Positions 26,260 to 35,280 of a stretch of DNA of 64,000 nt are shown here, piece by piece. How positions within the stretch are numbered: position 1 is the stretch's first letter; each line of letters opens with the position of its first letter. This DNA is from Rhodocyclaceae bacterium (GTDB lineage Bacteria > Pseudomonadota > Gammaproteobacteria > Burkholderiales > Rhodocyclaceae): positions 1 to 64,000 of the forward strand of contig VBWA01000004.1 of assembly GCA_006218025.1 (NCBI GenBank). The letters run 5' to 3'. A model generated the notes under the pieces. It was given only the letters and a program-made list of their open reading frames with translations, was not told where the DNA came from and did no database searches. Made by a program: the position numbers and the translations under genes.

Positions 26260-27821
26260 AAGCCGCCGAACTGATCGAGCTGCCCTTCGGCACCTATGGC
26301 GAGTTGATTCGTGCCCAGGCTCGCAGTCGCCCAAATCATCTCGCGCTGATCCAGGACCAGCGCAGCGTCTCCTTCGCCACGCTGGATGCCATGATGGATC
26401 GCGTCGCGGCCACGCTGCAGCGCGACGGCATCCGGCCCACCGAAGCCGTGGCGATCTGCGCCGGCACTTCGCTCGAATATGCGGCCGTGTTTCTCGGCGC
26501 CCTGCGCGCCGGCGTCGCCGTGGCGCCGCTGGCCCCTTCCTCGACGGCGCAAAGCCTGGTCGACATGGCTGCCAATGCGGAAGCACGGCTGATGTTCGTC
26601 GATGCCGCCACGGCGCAGCAGCTGGCCGCAGTCCGCTCCGACATCGCGGCGCGCTTTATCACCCTCGACGATGACGCCGCCGGCGAAGCGTTTTCGCGCT
26701 GGCTGGAGCCCGCCGGCGCCGTGCCGAAACGGGTGGACATCCGCCCCGAGTGGCCGTTCAACATCATCTATTCCTCGGGCACCACCGGCACGCCCAAGGG
26801 CATCGTGCAGCCCCATGGCATGCGCTGGTCGCACGTGCAGCGCGCGCGGCCGCAGGGCTACGGCCCCGATGCGGTGACCCTGATCGCCACCCCGCTCTAC
26901 TCCAACACCACGCTGGTCAGCGTCTTCCCCACCGTCACGCTGGGCGGCACGGTCATCCTGATGGCGAAGTTCGACGCCGCGAAATATCTGGCCCTCGCCG
27001 AGAAGCACCGCGCCACTCACACCATGCTGGTGCCGGTGCAATACCAGCGCCTGATGGCCCATCCCGACTTCGACCGCTACGACCTTTCCAGCTTCCGCAT
27101 GAAGCTGTGCACCAGCGCACCCTTCTCCGCTGCGCTCAAGGCCGACATCCTCAAGCGCTGGCCCGGCGGCCTGGTCGAGTACTACGGCATGACCGAAGGC
27201 GGCGGCACCTGCATCCTCGCCGCGCACGAACACCCCGACAAGCTGGCCACCGTCGGCGCGCCGGCCGAGGGCCACGACATCCGCCTGATCGACGAAGCCG
27301 GCCGCGAAGTGCAGCGCGGCGAAATCGGCGCGATTGGTGAAATCGTCGGTCATTCGCCGGCCATGATGAGCGGCTACCACCGCCAGCCCGACAAGACCCG
27401 CGAGGCCGAGTGGTACGCGCCCGACGGCAAGCGCTTCATCCGCACCGGCGATGTCGGCCGCTTCGACGCCGACGGCTTTCTGACGCTGATGGACCGTAAG
27501 AAGGACATGATCATTTCGGGCGGCTTCAACGTCTATCCGAGCGACCTCGAAGCGGTGCTGATCCGGCATCCCGCCGTGAATGAGGCCGCCGTGGTCGGCG
27601 TCGCCTCGGAACGCTGGGGCGAAACGCCGGTGGCTTTCGTTGTCTTGAAAGTCGGCGCTGGCGAGACGCCGACGCAGCTTCAAAACTGGACCAACGAACG
27701 CCTCGGCAAGACCCAGCGCCTCGCCGCCGTCGAGATCGTCGACGCCCTGCCGCGCAGCGCGATCGGCAAGATTCTCAAGCGCGAACTGCGCGATTTGTTC
27801 CATCCCGCCGCACCCATCTGA
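26256..27821 (+). CDS. AMP-forming acyl-CoA ligase
   Basis: A 521-residue ANL-family ligase that activates a carboxylic acid with ATP and CoA. Motifs: P-loop IYSSGTTGTPKGIVQPH (about 167-183), YYGMTEGGG (about 308), TGDVGRFDADGFL and the C-terminal catalytic-lysine segment PRSAIGKILKREL. The start ATG lies in the ATGA overlap with the MaoC gene. It would start the pathway by loading the substrate acid onto CoA. Dispersed-repeat copy 4 encodes KVGAGET in its C-terminal domain. Confidence 0.9.
   Translation: MKAAELIELPFGTYGELIRAQARSRPNHLALIQDQRSVSFATLDAMMDRVAATLQRDGIRPTEAVAICAGTSLEYAAVFLGALRAGVAVAPLAPSSTAQSLVDMAANAEARLMFVDAATAQQLAAVRSDIAARFITLDDDAAGEAFSRWLEPAGAVPKRVDIRPEWPFNIIYSSGTTGTPKGIVQPHGMRWSHVQRARPQGYGPDAVTLIATPLYSNTTLVSVFPTVTLGGTVILMAKFDAAKYLALAEKHRATHTMLVPVQYQRLMAHPDFDRYDLSSFRMKLCTSAPFSAALKADILKRWPGGLVEYYGMTEGGGTCILAAHEHPDKLATVGAPAEGHDIRLIDEAGREVQRGEIGAIGEIVGHSPAMMSGYHRQPDKTREAEWYAPDGKRFIRTGDVGRFDADGFLTLMDRKKDMIISGGFNVYPSDLEAVLIRHPAVNEAAVVGVASERWGETPVAFVVLKVGAGETPTQLQNWTNERLGKTQRLAAVEIVDALPRSAIGKILKRELRDLFHPAAPI
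27650..27661 (-). repeat. Dispersed repeat, copy 4
   Basis: Minus-strand orientation, preceded by CGGCGTCTCG. Inside the acyl-CoA ligase gene, encoding KVGAGET. Confidence 0.6.
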
Positions 27822-27842
27822 TCCGCCCCGAAAGGACAGCAC

Positions 27843-28655
27843 ATGGAATTCACCACCCTCGAAGTCACGCTCGACGCCGGCGTCGCCACCATTGCGCTGA
27901 ACCGGCCCGACAAGGCCAACGCCATGAGCGAGCCGATGTGGTACGAAATCGAGCAGGCCATGGAGTGGCTCGACACGACGCCCGAAGCCCGCGTCGGCGT
28001 GCTCGTCGGGCGCGGCAAGTATTTCACTTCGGGCATCGATCTCTCGCTCTTGATGGGCCTCGGCTCCAAGATCGAGGACGAAGACGACGGCCGTCGCCGC
28101 GAAAAGCTGCGCCGCCTGATCCTCAGGCTGCAGGACACCCTGACGTCCATCGAGCGCTGCCGCAAGCCCGTGCTGGCCGCCGTGCACGGCGCCTGCATCG
28201 GCGGCGGCATGGACCTGATCACCGCCTGCGACATGCGCTACTGCTCGTCCAATGCGTACTTCACGGTCAAGGAAATCGATGTCGGCATGACCGCCGACGT
28301 CGGCACCCTGCAGCGCCTGCCGCGCCTGATCGGCGAAGGCATGGCGCGCGAGCTGGCCTACACCGGACGTCGCGTCGAAGGCGCCGAGGCGCAGCAGATG
28401 CATCTGGTCAATCGCTGCTTCGAAACCCCCGAGGCGCTCGAGGCCGGCGTCATGGAAATCGCGCGGACCATCGCCGCCAAGTCGCCACTTTCGATTCGCG
28501 GCTGCAAGGAAATGATCACCTACGGCCGCGATCACTCGGTGGCCGACGGCCTCAACTACATCGCCACATGGAACGCAGCGATGCTGCTGTCGAAGGATCT
28601 CTTCGAGGCCGGCGCCGCGAACATGCAGAAGCGAGACCCCGTGTTCAAGGACTGA
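27843..28655 (+). CDS. delta3,5-delta2,4-dienoyl-CoA isomerase-like crotonase
   Basis: A 270-residue crotonase that closely follows the ECH1 dienoyl-CoA isomerase pattern: KYFTSGIDLSLLM, ITACDMRYCSSNAYF, VKEIDVGMTADVGTLQRLPR and YGRDHSVADGLNYIATWN. The glutamate in KEIDVG, the aspartate in ADVGT and the aspartate in CDMRYC match the three acidic active-site residues of ECH1. It would shift a 3,5-diene to 2,4. Together with the ECI2-like enzyme in this operon it points to an unsaturated or ring-derived substrate. 21 bases separate it from the ligase. Confidence 0.84.
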   Translation: MEFTTLEVTLDAGVATIALNRPDKANAMSEPMWYEIEQAMEWLDTTPEARVGVLVGRGKYFTSGIDLSLLMGLGSKIEDEDDGRRREKLRRLILRLQDTLTSIERCRKPVLAAVHGACIGGGMDLITACDMRYCSSNAYFTVKEIDVGMTADVGTLQRLPRLIGEGMARELAYTGRRVEGAEAQQMHLVNRCFETPEALEAGVMEIARTIAAKSPLSIRGCKEMITYGRDHSVADGLNYIATWNAAMLLSKDLFEAGAANMQKRDPVFKD

Positions 28656-28659
28656 TTGC

Positions 28660-29559
28660 GTGGAACATTTCTATGCTGAACTGCCCAGCGGCATCAAGCT
28701 GCACTGCGCGGCCGAGGGCGCGGCAGACGCCCCGCTGATGCTCTTCATCCATGGCTTTCCCGAGTTCTGGTATGCGTGGAAAAGCCAGCTCGAGGAGTTC
28801 GGCAAGGACCACCGTGCGGTCGCCTTCGACCTGCGCGGCCACAATCTCTCCGACAAGCCCGAAGGCGTCGATGCCTATCGCGTCAAGCCGCTGCTGCAGG
28901 ACCTGCGGCAACTGATCGAGCATCTGCAGGCCGATCGCGCCGACAAGTCCTGCATCCTCGTCGCCCACGACTGGGGCGGCGCCATCGCCTGGACCTTCGC
29001 CGCCGCGTATCCGCAGTACGTGAAGAAACTCGTCATCATCAATGCCCCGCACACCGTGCCCTTCGCCCGCGCCCTGGCCAGCGACCCGGTACAGCAGGAA
29101 GCCAGCCACTACATGCTGCTGCTGCGCCACCCCAAGGCCGAGCGCGTGCTGGAAGCCAACGACTACGAACGCCTGCTGAAGATGTTCAGCCGCACGGCGG
29201 ACGGCCACTGCGCGCTGAGCGACGAGGAAATCCCGCTGTATCGCGCCGCCTGGTCGCAGCCCGGCGCACTGAGCTGCGCGCTCAACCTCTACCGCGCCTC
29301 GCCGCTGTATCCGCCGACACCCGAAGACCCCGGCGCCGCAGCGCTCAAGCTCGATCCGGTGGCGCTCACGGTGCGGGTGCCGACGCTGGTGATCTGGGGC
29401 GAAGCCGATACCGCGCTGGGCATCGTGCTGCTCGACGGACTCGAAGAACTCGTCCCCGACCTGCGCATCGAGCGCATCCCCGAAGGCAGCCATTGGGTCA
29501 TCCACGAGCAGCCGCAAAAAGTCAGCGCGGCGATCCGGGAATTTCTGGCCGAGGACTGA
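28660..29559 (+). CDS. Alpha/beta hydrolase, epoxide-hydrolase-like
   Basis: A 299-residue soluble alpha/beta hydrolase starting at GTG 28660, right after the isomerase gene. Oxyanion motif HGFPEFWYAW (about 30-39), nucleophile elbow AHDWGGAIAW with aspartate as nucleophile (about 103-112), acid in WGEADTAL and histidine in GSHWVIHEQP. An aspartate nucleophile is typical of epoxide hydrolases and haloalkane dehalogenases, not of esterases. It is the last gene of the operon, facing the hemerythrin gene 15 bases away. Confidence 0.86.
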   Translation: MEHFYAELPSGIKLHCAAEGAADAPLMLFIHGFPEFWYAWKSQLEEFGKDHRAVAFDLRGHNLSDKPEGVDAYRVKPLLQDLRQLIEHLQADRADKSCILVAHDWGGAIAWTFAAAYPQYVKKLVIINAPHTVPFARALASDPVQQEASHYMLLLRHPKAERVLEANDYERLLKMFSRTADGHCALSDEEIPLYRAAWSQPGALSCALNLYRASPLYPPTPEDPGAAALKLDPVALTVRVPTLVIWGEADTALGIVLLDGLEELVPDLRIERIPEGSHWVIHEQPQKVSAAIREFLAED

Positions 29560-29574
29560 GCCCGGCAGCCAATC

Positions 29575-30102
29575 TCACGCCCGGCGGACCGCCTGCTCCT
29601 TCGACAGCCGCTCGACGAGCAGGCGACGATCCGATTCGCTCAATTCATCGGTAAGGTGCTGCAGCCTCGCGGCCGCCACGCGTGTCGCCAGATCCGGCTC
29701 GGCGGCATTGAGCTGATGCGTCATCGCCCGGTCGACGACCACGATGTGGTGCAGGAACCAATGCACCAGATATTCAATCAGCGGAATGGTGACGTTGCGC
29801 CGCCCTTTCTCGAAATCGGTCGTCAGATCCTTGAGCACGCTGCGAAAGTAGGCATGTTCCGCGAAATGCCGGCCAACCAGGTCGGGAGAACAACCACCGC
29901 TACCCATCAAACGTTCCTCGAGGCCGAAGTGATCCCGCACGTAGTGACTGAGTTGCGCCAGCAGGCGGCGCATCGTTTCGGGCTCCGAATCGCAATGAGT
30001 CCTCGCATCGAGTGCGTTGATCATGCCGACCAAAGTCCGATGCTGCTCGTCGATCTCGTCGATGCCGAGCGCGAAATCATTCGTCCACTCAATGACGCGC
30101 AA
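29575..30102 (-). CDS. Bacteriohemerythrin
   Basis: An oxygen-binding di-iron protein of 175 residues. Iron ligands fit the family: DEIDEQHRTLVGMIN (about 13-27), HYVRDHFGLEERLM (about 50-63), GRHFAEHAYF (about 75-84) and a later LVHWFLHHIVVVDRAM. I chose the TTG start at 30100-30102 (MRVIEWTNDF) because AGGAG lies 7 bases upstream and it gives the usual family N-terminus. The C-terminal 45 residues are a charged extension not seen in minimal hemerythrins. It may carry or sense O2. Confidence 0.88.
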   Translation of the reverse strand: MRVIEWTNDFALGIDEIDEQHRTLVGMINALDARTHCDSEPETMRRLLAQLSHYVRDHFGLEERLMGSGGCSPDLVGRHFAEHAYFRSVLKDLTTDFEKGRRNVTIPLIEYLVHWFLHHIVVVDRAMTHQLNAAEPDLATRVAAARLQHLTDELSESDRRLLVERLSKEQAVRRA

Positions 30103-30211
30103 TTCCTGTCTCCTCAAAGGACTGATTGCAGCTCTGTCCCGGCCGCTTCAGTCGTCGCAGTCAAGTTCCAAATAACCATGCCACCTAAATGGATAATACA
30201 CTTACCGCCTG

Positions 30212-30691
30212 TCAGTCCGCAAGCCGCACCGTCGGCTCGATGCGCACGGGGAAATTCACGGAGTTGGCAACGAAGCACAGTCGATGAGCCTCCTCGTGCA
30301 GCGCCGTCGCCCGTGCCGCATCGCCGCCGGCCGCGAGCGTCGCCACCGGCCGCAGCGTGGCTGCCGAAAACCGGCCGCCGCCACCGGCGTCCTCCACCAT
30401 CGTCCCGACCGCATCGTCGTGGTAGGCCAGCACAACGATCTTCGCCTGCGCACAGAGGTGCAGGTACCAGAGCATGTGGCAGGACGACAGCGAGGCGATG
30501 AGCAAGTCCTCTGGATTCCAGCGCGACGCGTCGCCGCGAAACGCCGGATCGGACGACCCCGGCAGGTCCGGTCTGCCCGCCGCCGACATCACGTGGTCGC
30601 GCGAATAGGCGCGGTAGTTCGTCGTGCCCTCGCCGAGGTTGCCGGTCCATTCGGTGCGGATGGCGTAGCTGTGCTGTTTGTCGTGGGACAT
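30212..30691 (-). CDS. OsmC/Ohr-family protein
   Basis: A 159-residue OsmC-fold protein, usually thiol peroxidases acting on organic hydroperoxides. The first peroxidatic cysteine is in SLSSCHMLWYLHLCA (about residue 61) and the second in HRLCFVANSVNFPV (about residue 136). Start at ATG 30691 (MSHDKQHSYAIRTEWTG). It stands alone between hemerythrin and the methyltransferase gene. Confidence 0.87.
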   Translation of the reverse strand: MSHDKQHSYAIRTEWTGNLGEGTTNYRAYSRDHVMSAAGRPDLPGSSDPAFRGDASRWNPEDLLIASLSSCHMLWYLHLCAQAKIVVLAYHDDAVGTMVEDAGGGGRFSAATLRPVATLAAGGDAARATALHEEAHRLCFVANSVNFPVRIEPTVRLAD

Positions 30692-30771
30692 GAGGGCAAT
30701 CGTTTCGTTATGGACAGGGGCGTATCGCGATATTGCCCTGTTTCGTCCCGCCGCCGAACAGCCTTCCCGCC

Positions 30772-31536
30772 CTACTTGACGGAAATGAGATGGTCGGCCC
30801 AAGGTGGCACCTTGGCAAACAGCACATGAAAGCCATCCGAGAAACTGCCGAAACGAAACCCGTATTGCTGGGCAAGAATGGCCAGACTACTCCTCGAGAA
30901 CAAGCTGATGTGTCCATTGCGGGGAGACGCGTACCACCAGCTTATCCTTTGGCGAGGTTGAAGGTTCCCGTCCGACAACAAGGTCGAGAACACTACAAGA
31001 CCATTCGGCGCCAACAATGAACGCAAATTCCCCATCAATCCCTGCACGTCGGGAACATGTTCGAAAACTTCGAATGCCGTCACCAGATCGAATTCCCCGA
31101 TCTGCTCCACACTCATGCTTCGATCCACAAAAGGATCGTAGGAGACGGATTGCCAGCCGGATTCTCTCAGGAGACCGGCAAGCAGCCCGCTACCGCCACC
31201 ATAATCAAGATGCCTGATCGAATGCGCCCGATCACCGAACATCGCAATCAGATTTCCGGCATTTGCCCGCGGTCTCGCATCGACGTAGTCCGGGTCCACG
31301 TTGACATACTGATCGTTATAGATTTCTTCCTCGAACTTCTCCAAAGGCCATGCCGCGAGTTCGGGAGCGAAACAGAAGCCGCATTTGCCGCAAAGGGCGT
31401 AGTAGACGGGAATGCCTGCAAGGCCGAGGAATTTGCCTCGTGCCTCCTCGCATGATTTGTTGAAGTCAACAACATCGAGCAGCGAACACGCGTCGCTACA
31501 AACCGGACAGCTCAACTCCTGGTCTGGATTCGCCAT
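30772..31536 (-). CDS. Class I SAM-dependent methyltransferase with an N-terminal zinc-ribbon
   Basis: A 254-residue protein. The N-terminus has cysteines in SCPVCSDACS and ALCGKCGFCF spaced like a zinc ribbon. The SAM-binding motif I reads HLDYGGGSGLLAGLL (about 103-117), followed by DLVTAFEVFEHVPD, a layout found in methyltransferases of sugar or lipid modification (Methyltransf_23 type). The substrate is unknown. The DNA is a little less GC-rich than its neighbours and a higBA remnant lies immediately upstream, so it may have been imported. Confidence 0.8.
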   Translation of the reverse strand: MANPDQELSCPVCSDACSLLDVVDFNKSCEEARGKFLGLAGIPVYYALCGKCGFCFAPELAAWPLEKFEEEIYNDQYVNVDPDYVDARPRANAGNLIAMFGDRAHSIRHLDYGGGSGLLAGLLRESGWQSVSYDPFVDRSMSVEQIGEFDLVTAFEVFEHVPDVQGLMGNLRSLLAPNGLVVFSTLLSDGNLQPRQRISWWYASPRNGHISLFSRSSLAILAQQYGFRFGSFSDGFHVLFAKVPPWADHLISVK

Positions 31537-31544
31537 CACAGGGC

Positions 31545-31760
31545 CAATCAATTGCGGTTACCCTTGATGGCATGCGACACCCCAATGGGCGAAACGCCAA
31601 CTACCCTGGCAAATTGCGCCTGCGACCCGGCAAACTCTTTCAGCGCCGCGGCCGGATACTTGCCTGGATCGATGGCGGACAACCCACTCTTGATCATGAG
31701 ATCACTCCCTGGCGGAAATCGACGCATTCAAGCTCGAAGACAATTTTGCGCGGCCTTGTC
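31545..31760 (-). pseudogene. higBA toxin-antitoxin remnant
   Basis: On the minus strand, 31760-31700 encodes the last residues of a HigB toxin (VFELECVDFR, compare FEVEIVDYH of the intact copy). From ATG 31695-31697 it encodes a truncated HigA: SAIDPGKYPAAALKEF, then SQAQFARVVGVSPIGVSHAI, aligning with the intact HigA at 35934-36230. The fragment ends within the helix-turn-helix, about 50 residues in. Most of higB and the second half of higA are gone. Confidence 0.75.
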
Positions 31761-32127
31761 CCGCAAGGACCGGTTGGCGACAGGGCTTGCCAGCTTTCCC
31801 CGTCGAGGATTGGCGGGAACGAGTTCCATTTTCAACGTGCAACCAGCGGCGGCAGCGTATTACTTCAACGACGCCACCGACCGAGTGTGCCTTTCTGCGG
31901 CCTCGACGCGGGAATGGATCTGCTCAAAAAGAACGCCATGAGCAAAGGTTAGCAATAGTGCAAACCGCCGTCAATGCGGCCAGCGCGTTACTGATGTGCT
32001 CACGGGAGAAAGCGGGATCTGCGACTGCAAATTTCTCACGACCAGGAAAATATTGCGATGCTGACCCGGTTGGCGCGGCCGGCGGTTTGGCTTATTTGGC
32101 GAATGGAGTTGAAAGCAATGACCGCGC
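31761..32127. other. Gene-free stretch
   Basis: About 370 bases between the higBA remnant and the DUF2784 gene. Short open frames overlap on both strands but none has a recognisable motif, a ribosome site or gene-like codon use. Confidence 0.4.
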
Positions 32128-32520
32128 CTAAGGCTTTGCGGAACCATGGCGCCGCCGGGACAGCAGCCATCCATAGACCGCAAGATTGACGACAAGGACC
32201 AGCGTGCCGAGAACATACTGGACCCGCTGATCCAGCCCGGAAGGATAGATGATCGGCATCAGATAGTGGTCGATGAAGCTGCCCGAGTAACCCGCATCCC
32301 CGGCCGCCGCCCTGAGCCTCTGCTCAAGCGGCGTCAGCGGGCAGACGCCGTGACGAAACTCGATCGCCGCCCCCCAAATCGCGGCAGGCACATGCAGCCA
32401 CGCGGCCCGCTTCCAGCGCAGCGTCAGGAAAGCACCGAGACCGACGAAAAGGATGAAGCCGAAATGCACAATGACAATGAGGTCCGCTGCGACGCGCTCG
32501 ATCATCGAAACCGGCTCCAC
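32128..32520 (-). CDS. DUF2784 membrane protein
   Basis: A 130-residue protein with about three to four membrane helices, matching DUF2784: ADLIVIVHFGFILFVGLG, then AAIWGAAIEFRHGVCPLTPLE with a conserved cysteine, and SFIDHYLMPIIYP. The function is unknown. The start may be M1 (32520) or M6. Nothing in the context suggests a pathway. Confidence 0.85.
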   Translation of the reverse strand: MEPVSMIERVAADLIVIVHFGFILFVGLGAFLTLRWKRAAWLHVPAAIWGAAIEFRHGVCPLTPLEQRLRAAAGDAGYSGSFIDHYLMPIIYPSGLDQRVQYVLGTLVLVVNLAVYGWLLSRRRHGSAKP

Positions 32521-32564
32521 ACCCCCCGCAAGAGGCCTCCGCCTATTCGCAACTCGCCGTCCCG

Positions 32565-32576
32565 CCAGCGCCGACT
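32565..32576 (+). repeat. Dispersed repeat, copy 5
   Basis: Intergenic, preceded by CGCCGTCCCG and followed by TTCG; between the DUF2784 gene and the exported hydrolase. Confidence 0.65.
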
Positions 32577-32643
32577 TTCGAAAACGCGAGCCTGAGCGTT
32601 GCCGGTGTCGAATAGGGAGTCGCTGACCACGAAGCCGGCCCGT

Positions 32644-33432
32644 TCAGCTCCCTTTCGCAGCCCCTGACTGATAGCGCTTGATCCAGTCGGCAATGTCTTT
32701 GGTGACTGCCGCCTCGGTCCCCAGAAACTGATGGTAGCCCGTGTGGCAGGGATTGCCGATCGCCGAGCCTCCATCCTCGGTAATCAATTCAACCTTCTTT
32801 GCCGACTTGAGCGCAGCCATGAGTCCCGGCATTGCGTCGTAGGGCGTGACCCTGCAGCCATCCTGCTTGTGGTGAACCAGCAGTATCGGCACTTTGACTT
32901 CATGCAGGGGAGCCAGCATGACGGAATGCGCTGCCACCACAGGGGCACTGGTAACCGTGGAGGTGAGCACCAGTCCGTCCGGCCCCTTTTCCTTCAGGTG
33001 GGTCGACGCCGCGGCAGCCGACAGCGAACCGTTGCTGGTGCCGATCGCCCACACGGGGACCTTCGATTGCTCGCGGAGAAATGCGATCAATGCGGCGTTG
33101 TCCTGCGCATGCTCGGGCGAATCCCGAAATTCGTCGAGCGTGCGCCGGTCCGAGGGAACATCGGGGATCACGACGCTGATACCGTTCTGGGTGAATCTGT
33201 GAGCGCCGCCCGAAAGGAAACTTTCGACACGCATCGAGCCATTGGGGAAGATTCCGATAGCGCCGGGACCGCCCTGGAACAGCACCGCGGCAGCAACCGG
33301 ATTTTCTGCCTTCGCATAAACAAAGCGCAAGGTGACGCCCGGGCGCGGACTGATCTCCTTGACTTCGACCTGCGCCTGGCTCGCCATTGGCATCAGTGAC
33401 AAAGACAAGACAACAATCGCAATTCTATTCAT
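32644..33432 (-). CDS. Exported alpha/beta hydrolase-fold protein
   Basis: A 262-residue protein with a signal peptide (MNRIAIVVLSLSLMPMASQA). The nucleophile elbow is WAIGTSNGSLSA (G-T-S-N-G), the likely acid is in VHHKQDGCRV and the histidine in CHTGYHQFLG. The substrate is unknown; it is probably a periplasmic esterase or peptidase-like hydrolase. The start ATG at 33432 is chosen because the signal peptide begins there. Confidence 0.78.
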   Translation of the reverse strand: MNRIAIVVLSLSLMPMASQAQVEVKEISPRPGVTLRFVYAKAENPVAAAVLFQGGPGAIGIFPNGSMRVESFLSGGAHRFTQNGISVVIPDVPSDRRTLDEFRDSPEHAQDNAALIAFLREQSKVPVWAIGTSNGSLSAAAASTHLKEKGPDGLVLTSTVTSAPVVAAHSVMLAPLHEVKVPILLVHHKQDGCRVTPYDAMPGLMAALKSAKKVELITEDGGSAIGNPCHTGYHQFLGTEAAVTKDIADWIKRYQSGAAKGS

Positions 33433-33499
33433 GGCGCATAAGCTTTCTGCTGTGGGGAGAAGTCCGGGAGGCACTTCGCTGCCCAGGGCTGACAGCGAC

Positions 33500-34126
33500 T
33501 CAGATTTTCGGAAACCGTATGCGACTGACCATGAGCGAGCCGGAAACCGCGAAAACGAGGACCAGCGGATGCAGCACGAAGCCCGCGAACTCGACCTGCC
33601 CGAACCAGAGAGACTCGCGCAATGCACCCTGCCAGGCCGCGACGAACATCAGCGCCACCAGCAACAGGGACGTCGGGATCGGAGTTCCCTCGAAGTACTT
33701 CACCTTGCTGCCACCCTCGGACAGCGCCTCGGCCGTAATGTTGTAGCGCGCCAGGCGAGATACGCCGCAGGCGACAAAATAGACCAGGACGATCCGGTCG
33801 TACAAGCCCTGCATGCCGCAACCGTACGCGATCGCCGCCGGCGCGACGCCGAAGGAGATGACATCCGCAAGCGAGTCGAGCTCGCGGCCCATGGTCGAAG
33901 CCTCCTGCCGCCAGCGGGCAATTCGCCCGTCCAGAACGTCGAAGACAAGAGCGGCCAGCACCATGCCGCACGCAAAGTAGACATGCATGACCTCGCTCGT
34001 CTGCAGGTAGGTCATGACCGAAAACAACGCCCCCATGCCGCAGACCGCGTTGCCCAGCGTGAACCAGTCGGCGAGGTGGAACTCGCGGATCATGGCAAAA
34101 GGCTTGTTCAGTCTGGGTATCTTCAT
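33500..34126 (-). CDS. pssA: CDP-alcohol phosphatidyltransferase, PssA-like
   Basis: A 208-residue membrane enzyme with the CDP-alcohol phosphotransferase signature DVLDGRIARW...GRELDSLADVISFG (about 62-92). In this family the pattern with FG-APA following points to phosphatidylserine synthase (CDP-diacylglycerol plus serine). About six to seven membrane helices. Start ATG 34124-34126. The usual neighbours of pssA in biosynthetic operons (ilvC, psd) are not here, so it may be a second copy. Confidence 0.82.
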   Translation of the reverse strand: MKIPRLNKPFAMIREFHLADWFTLGNAVCGMGALFSVMTYLQTSEVMHVYFACGMVLAALVFDVLDGRIARWRQEASTMGRELDSLADVISFGVAPAAIAYGCGMQGLYDRIVLVYFVACGVSRLARYNITAEALSEGGSKVKYFEGTPIPTSLLLVALMFVAAWQGALRESLWFGQVEFAGFVLHPLVLVFAVSGSLMVSRIRFPKI

Positions 34127-34207
34127 GGCGGACAGGATACCCCACTGCATCAGAACGTGGCGGCGTCGATCAAGCGCCAGCAATCGCAATCCGGCTCGGC
34201 ATCAGAT

Positions 34208-34633
34208 TCATCTTCCGGCCTGCCGCCGGGACAGTCCGTTCGACGGAAAGCCCGGAAGCATGCTCGTCAAGCAAACCTGCCGAGCGTCTTGCTCCCAGTG
34301 GAACTTGTGCATCAGGCGGTGCACTATCGGCGCGAAGAGGAGGCTCCCAGCGACAATGAATACCAGGCCCGCATAGAGCGCGTAGAGGCCGACAAACACC
34401 TTGCCTCCATCGGTCAGTGGCGCATCGACAGGACCCATGTCGCCCATGAGCATCGCAGAATTCAGGAATGCATCGCGCCATGGGAGTTGCTCGAAGTGCT
34501 CGTAGCCAAGCATGCCGGGCATCAGCGAGAACAACAGCAGGACAAGCGCCGCCGCGGCGTGGAGCAGGACTCGCCGGACAAACGGATGGCGCGGGATCGG
34601 TGGACGCGCTTTTGGCCCGTACCTGGGGTTCAA
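34208..34633 (-). CDS. Small membrane protein of unknown function
   Basis: The conserved-looking part has two to three membrane helices: VLLHAAAALVLLLFSLMPGM, then FLNSAMLMGDMGPVDAPLTD and GLYALYAGLVFIVAGSLLFA, ending LMHKFHWEQD. I do not recognise the family. The start is unclear: TTG 34631-34633 is the first reasonable codon, while the frame stays open to 34747 with un-protein-like sequence. No link to neighbours can be seen. Confidence 0.5.
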   Translation of the reverse strand: MNPRYGPKARPPIPRHPFVRRVLLHAAAALVLLLFSLMPGMLGYEHFEQLPWRDAFLNSAMLMGDMGPVDAPLTDGGKVFVGLYALYAGLVFIVAGSLLFAPIVHRLMHKFHWEQDARQVCLTSMLPGFPSNGLSRRQAGR

Positions 34634-34731
34634 ACCTCTGGTTGGACCTCCAGCGAGTCGCTTTCGGGGTTCGCAGACCCGTAGGGGTTGTATTGCTGAG
34701 CCGTACCACCGGCGCCGACTTCGACCGAATG

Positions 34732-35280
34732 CTACAGCGTGCCGCAAAGCTCGTCGACGGACTGCACCCTGGCGAACAAGCCGTTGAGCGCCGCGAGGAA
34801 GGCGGTTTGCACGCTCGCCGCGGGAACTGCCACGCCGCCGAACGAAAGCGATTTGGTGGCACAGGCGTCATGCGCCAGAAGGCACTCGAAGCCGAGGTCG
34901 GCGGCGGCGCGCACGGTCGAATCGATGCACATCTGCGTCATCATGCCGGCCACGACGAGCCGCGTGATCTTTTTGTCGCGCAGATGCTGCAGCAGCGGCG
35001 TATCGCGGAAGCTGTTGGGGAAGTTCTTCTGGATGACGGCTTCCCCTTCGCGGGGCGCCACGCAGGGGTGAATTTCCACTCCCTTCGTCCCGGGCACGAA
35101 GAAAGTGGCACCGGGCCGCGTGGACAGGTGCTGCACGTGAATGACGGGCAACGCTTTGCTGCGGAAGGCCTCTGCCAACTTCTCCGCCCGCTCGCCGGCT
35201 TCGATGCTGCCCGCCAGTTCCATGGCGCCGCCCGGAAAGTAGTCATTCTGAATGTCGACAATTACCAGCGCTGTACTCAT
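34732..35280 (-). CDS. Isochorismatase-family cysteine hydrolase
   Basis: A 182-residue hydrolase with the triad layout of the family: aspartate in VIVDIQNDYFPGGAM (residue 9), lysine in VIQKNFPNSF, and cysteine in GMMTQMCIDSTVRAA. Relatives cleave amides such as nicotinamide or N-carbamoyl compounds; the substrate is unknown. Its ATG overlaps the stop of the upstream membrane protein gene (ATGA), so the two form an operon. Confidence 0.88.
   Translation of the reverse strand: MSTALVIVDIQNDYFPGGAMELAGSIEAGERAEKLAEAFRSKALPVIHVQHLSTRPGATFFVPGTKGVEIHPCVAPREGEAVIQKNFPNSFRDTPLLQHLRDKKITRLVVAGMMTQMCIDSTVRAAADLGFECLLAHDACATKSLSFGGVAVPAASVQTAFLAALNGLFARVQSVDELCGTL

Noticed and set aside
34620-34700. 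Possible tRNA because of GGGGTTCAAACCTC
   Set aside because: It resembles a T-loop but no acceptor pairing, anticodon arm or CCA end can be drawn around it on either strand.
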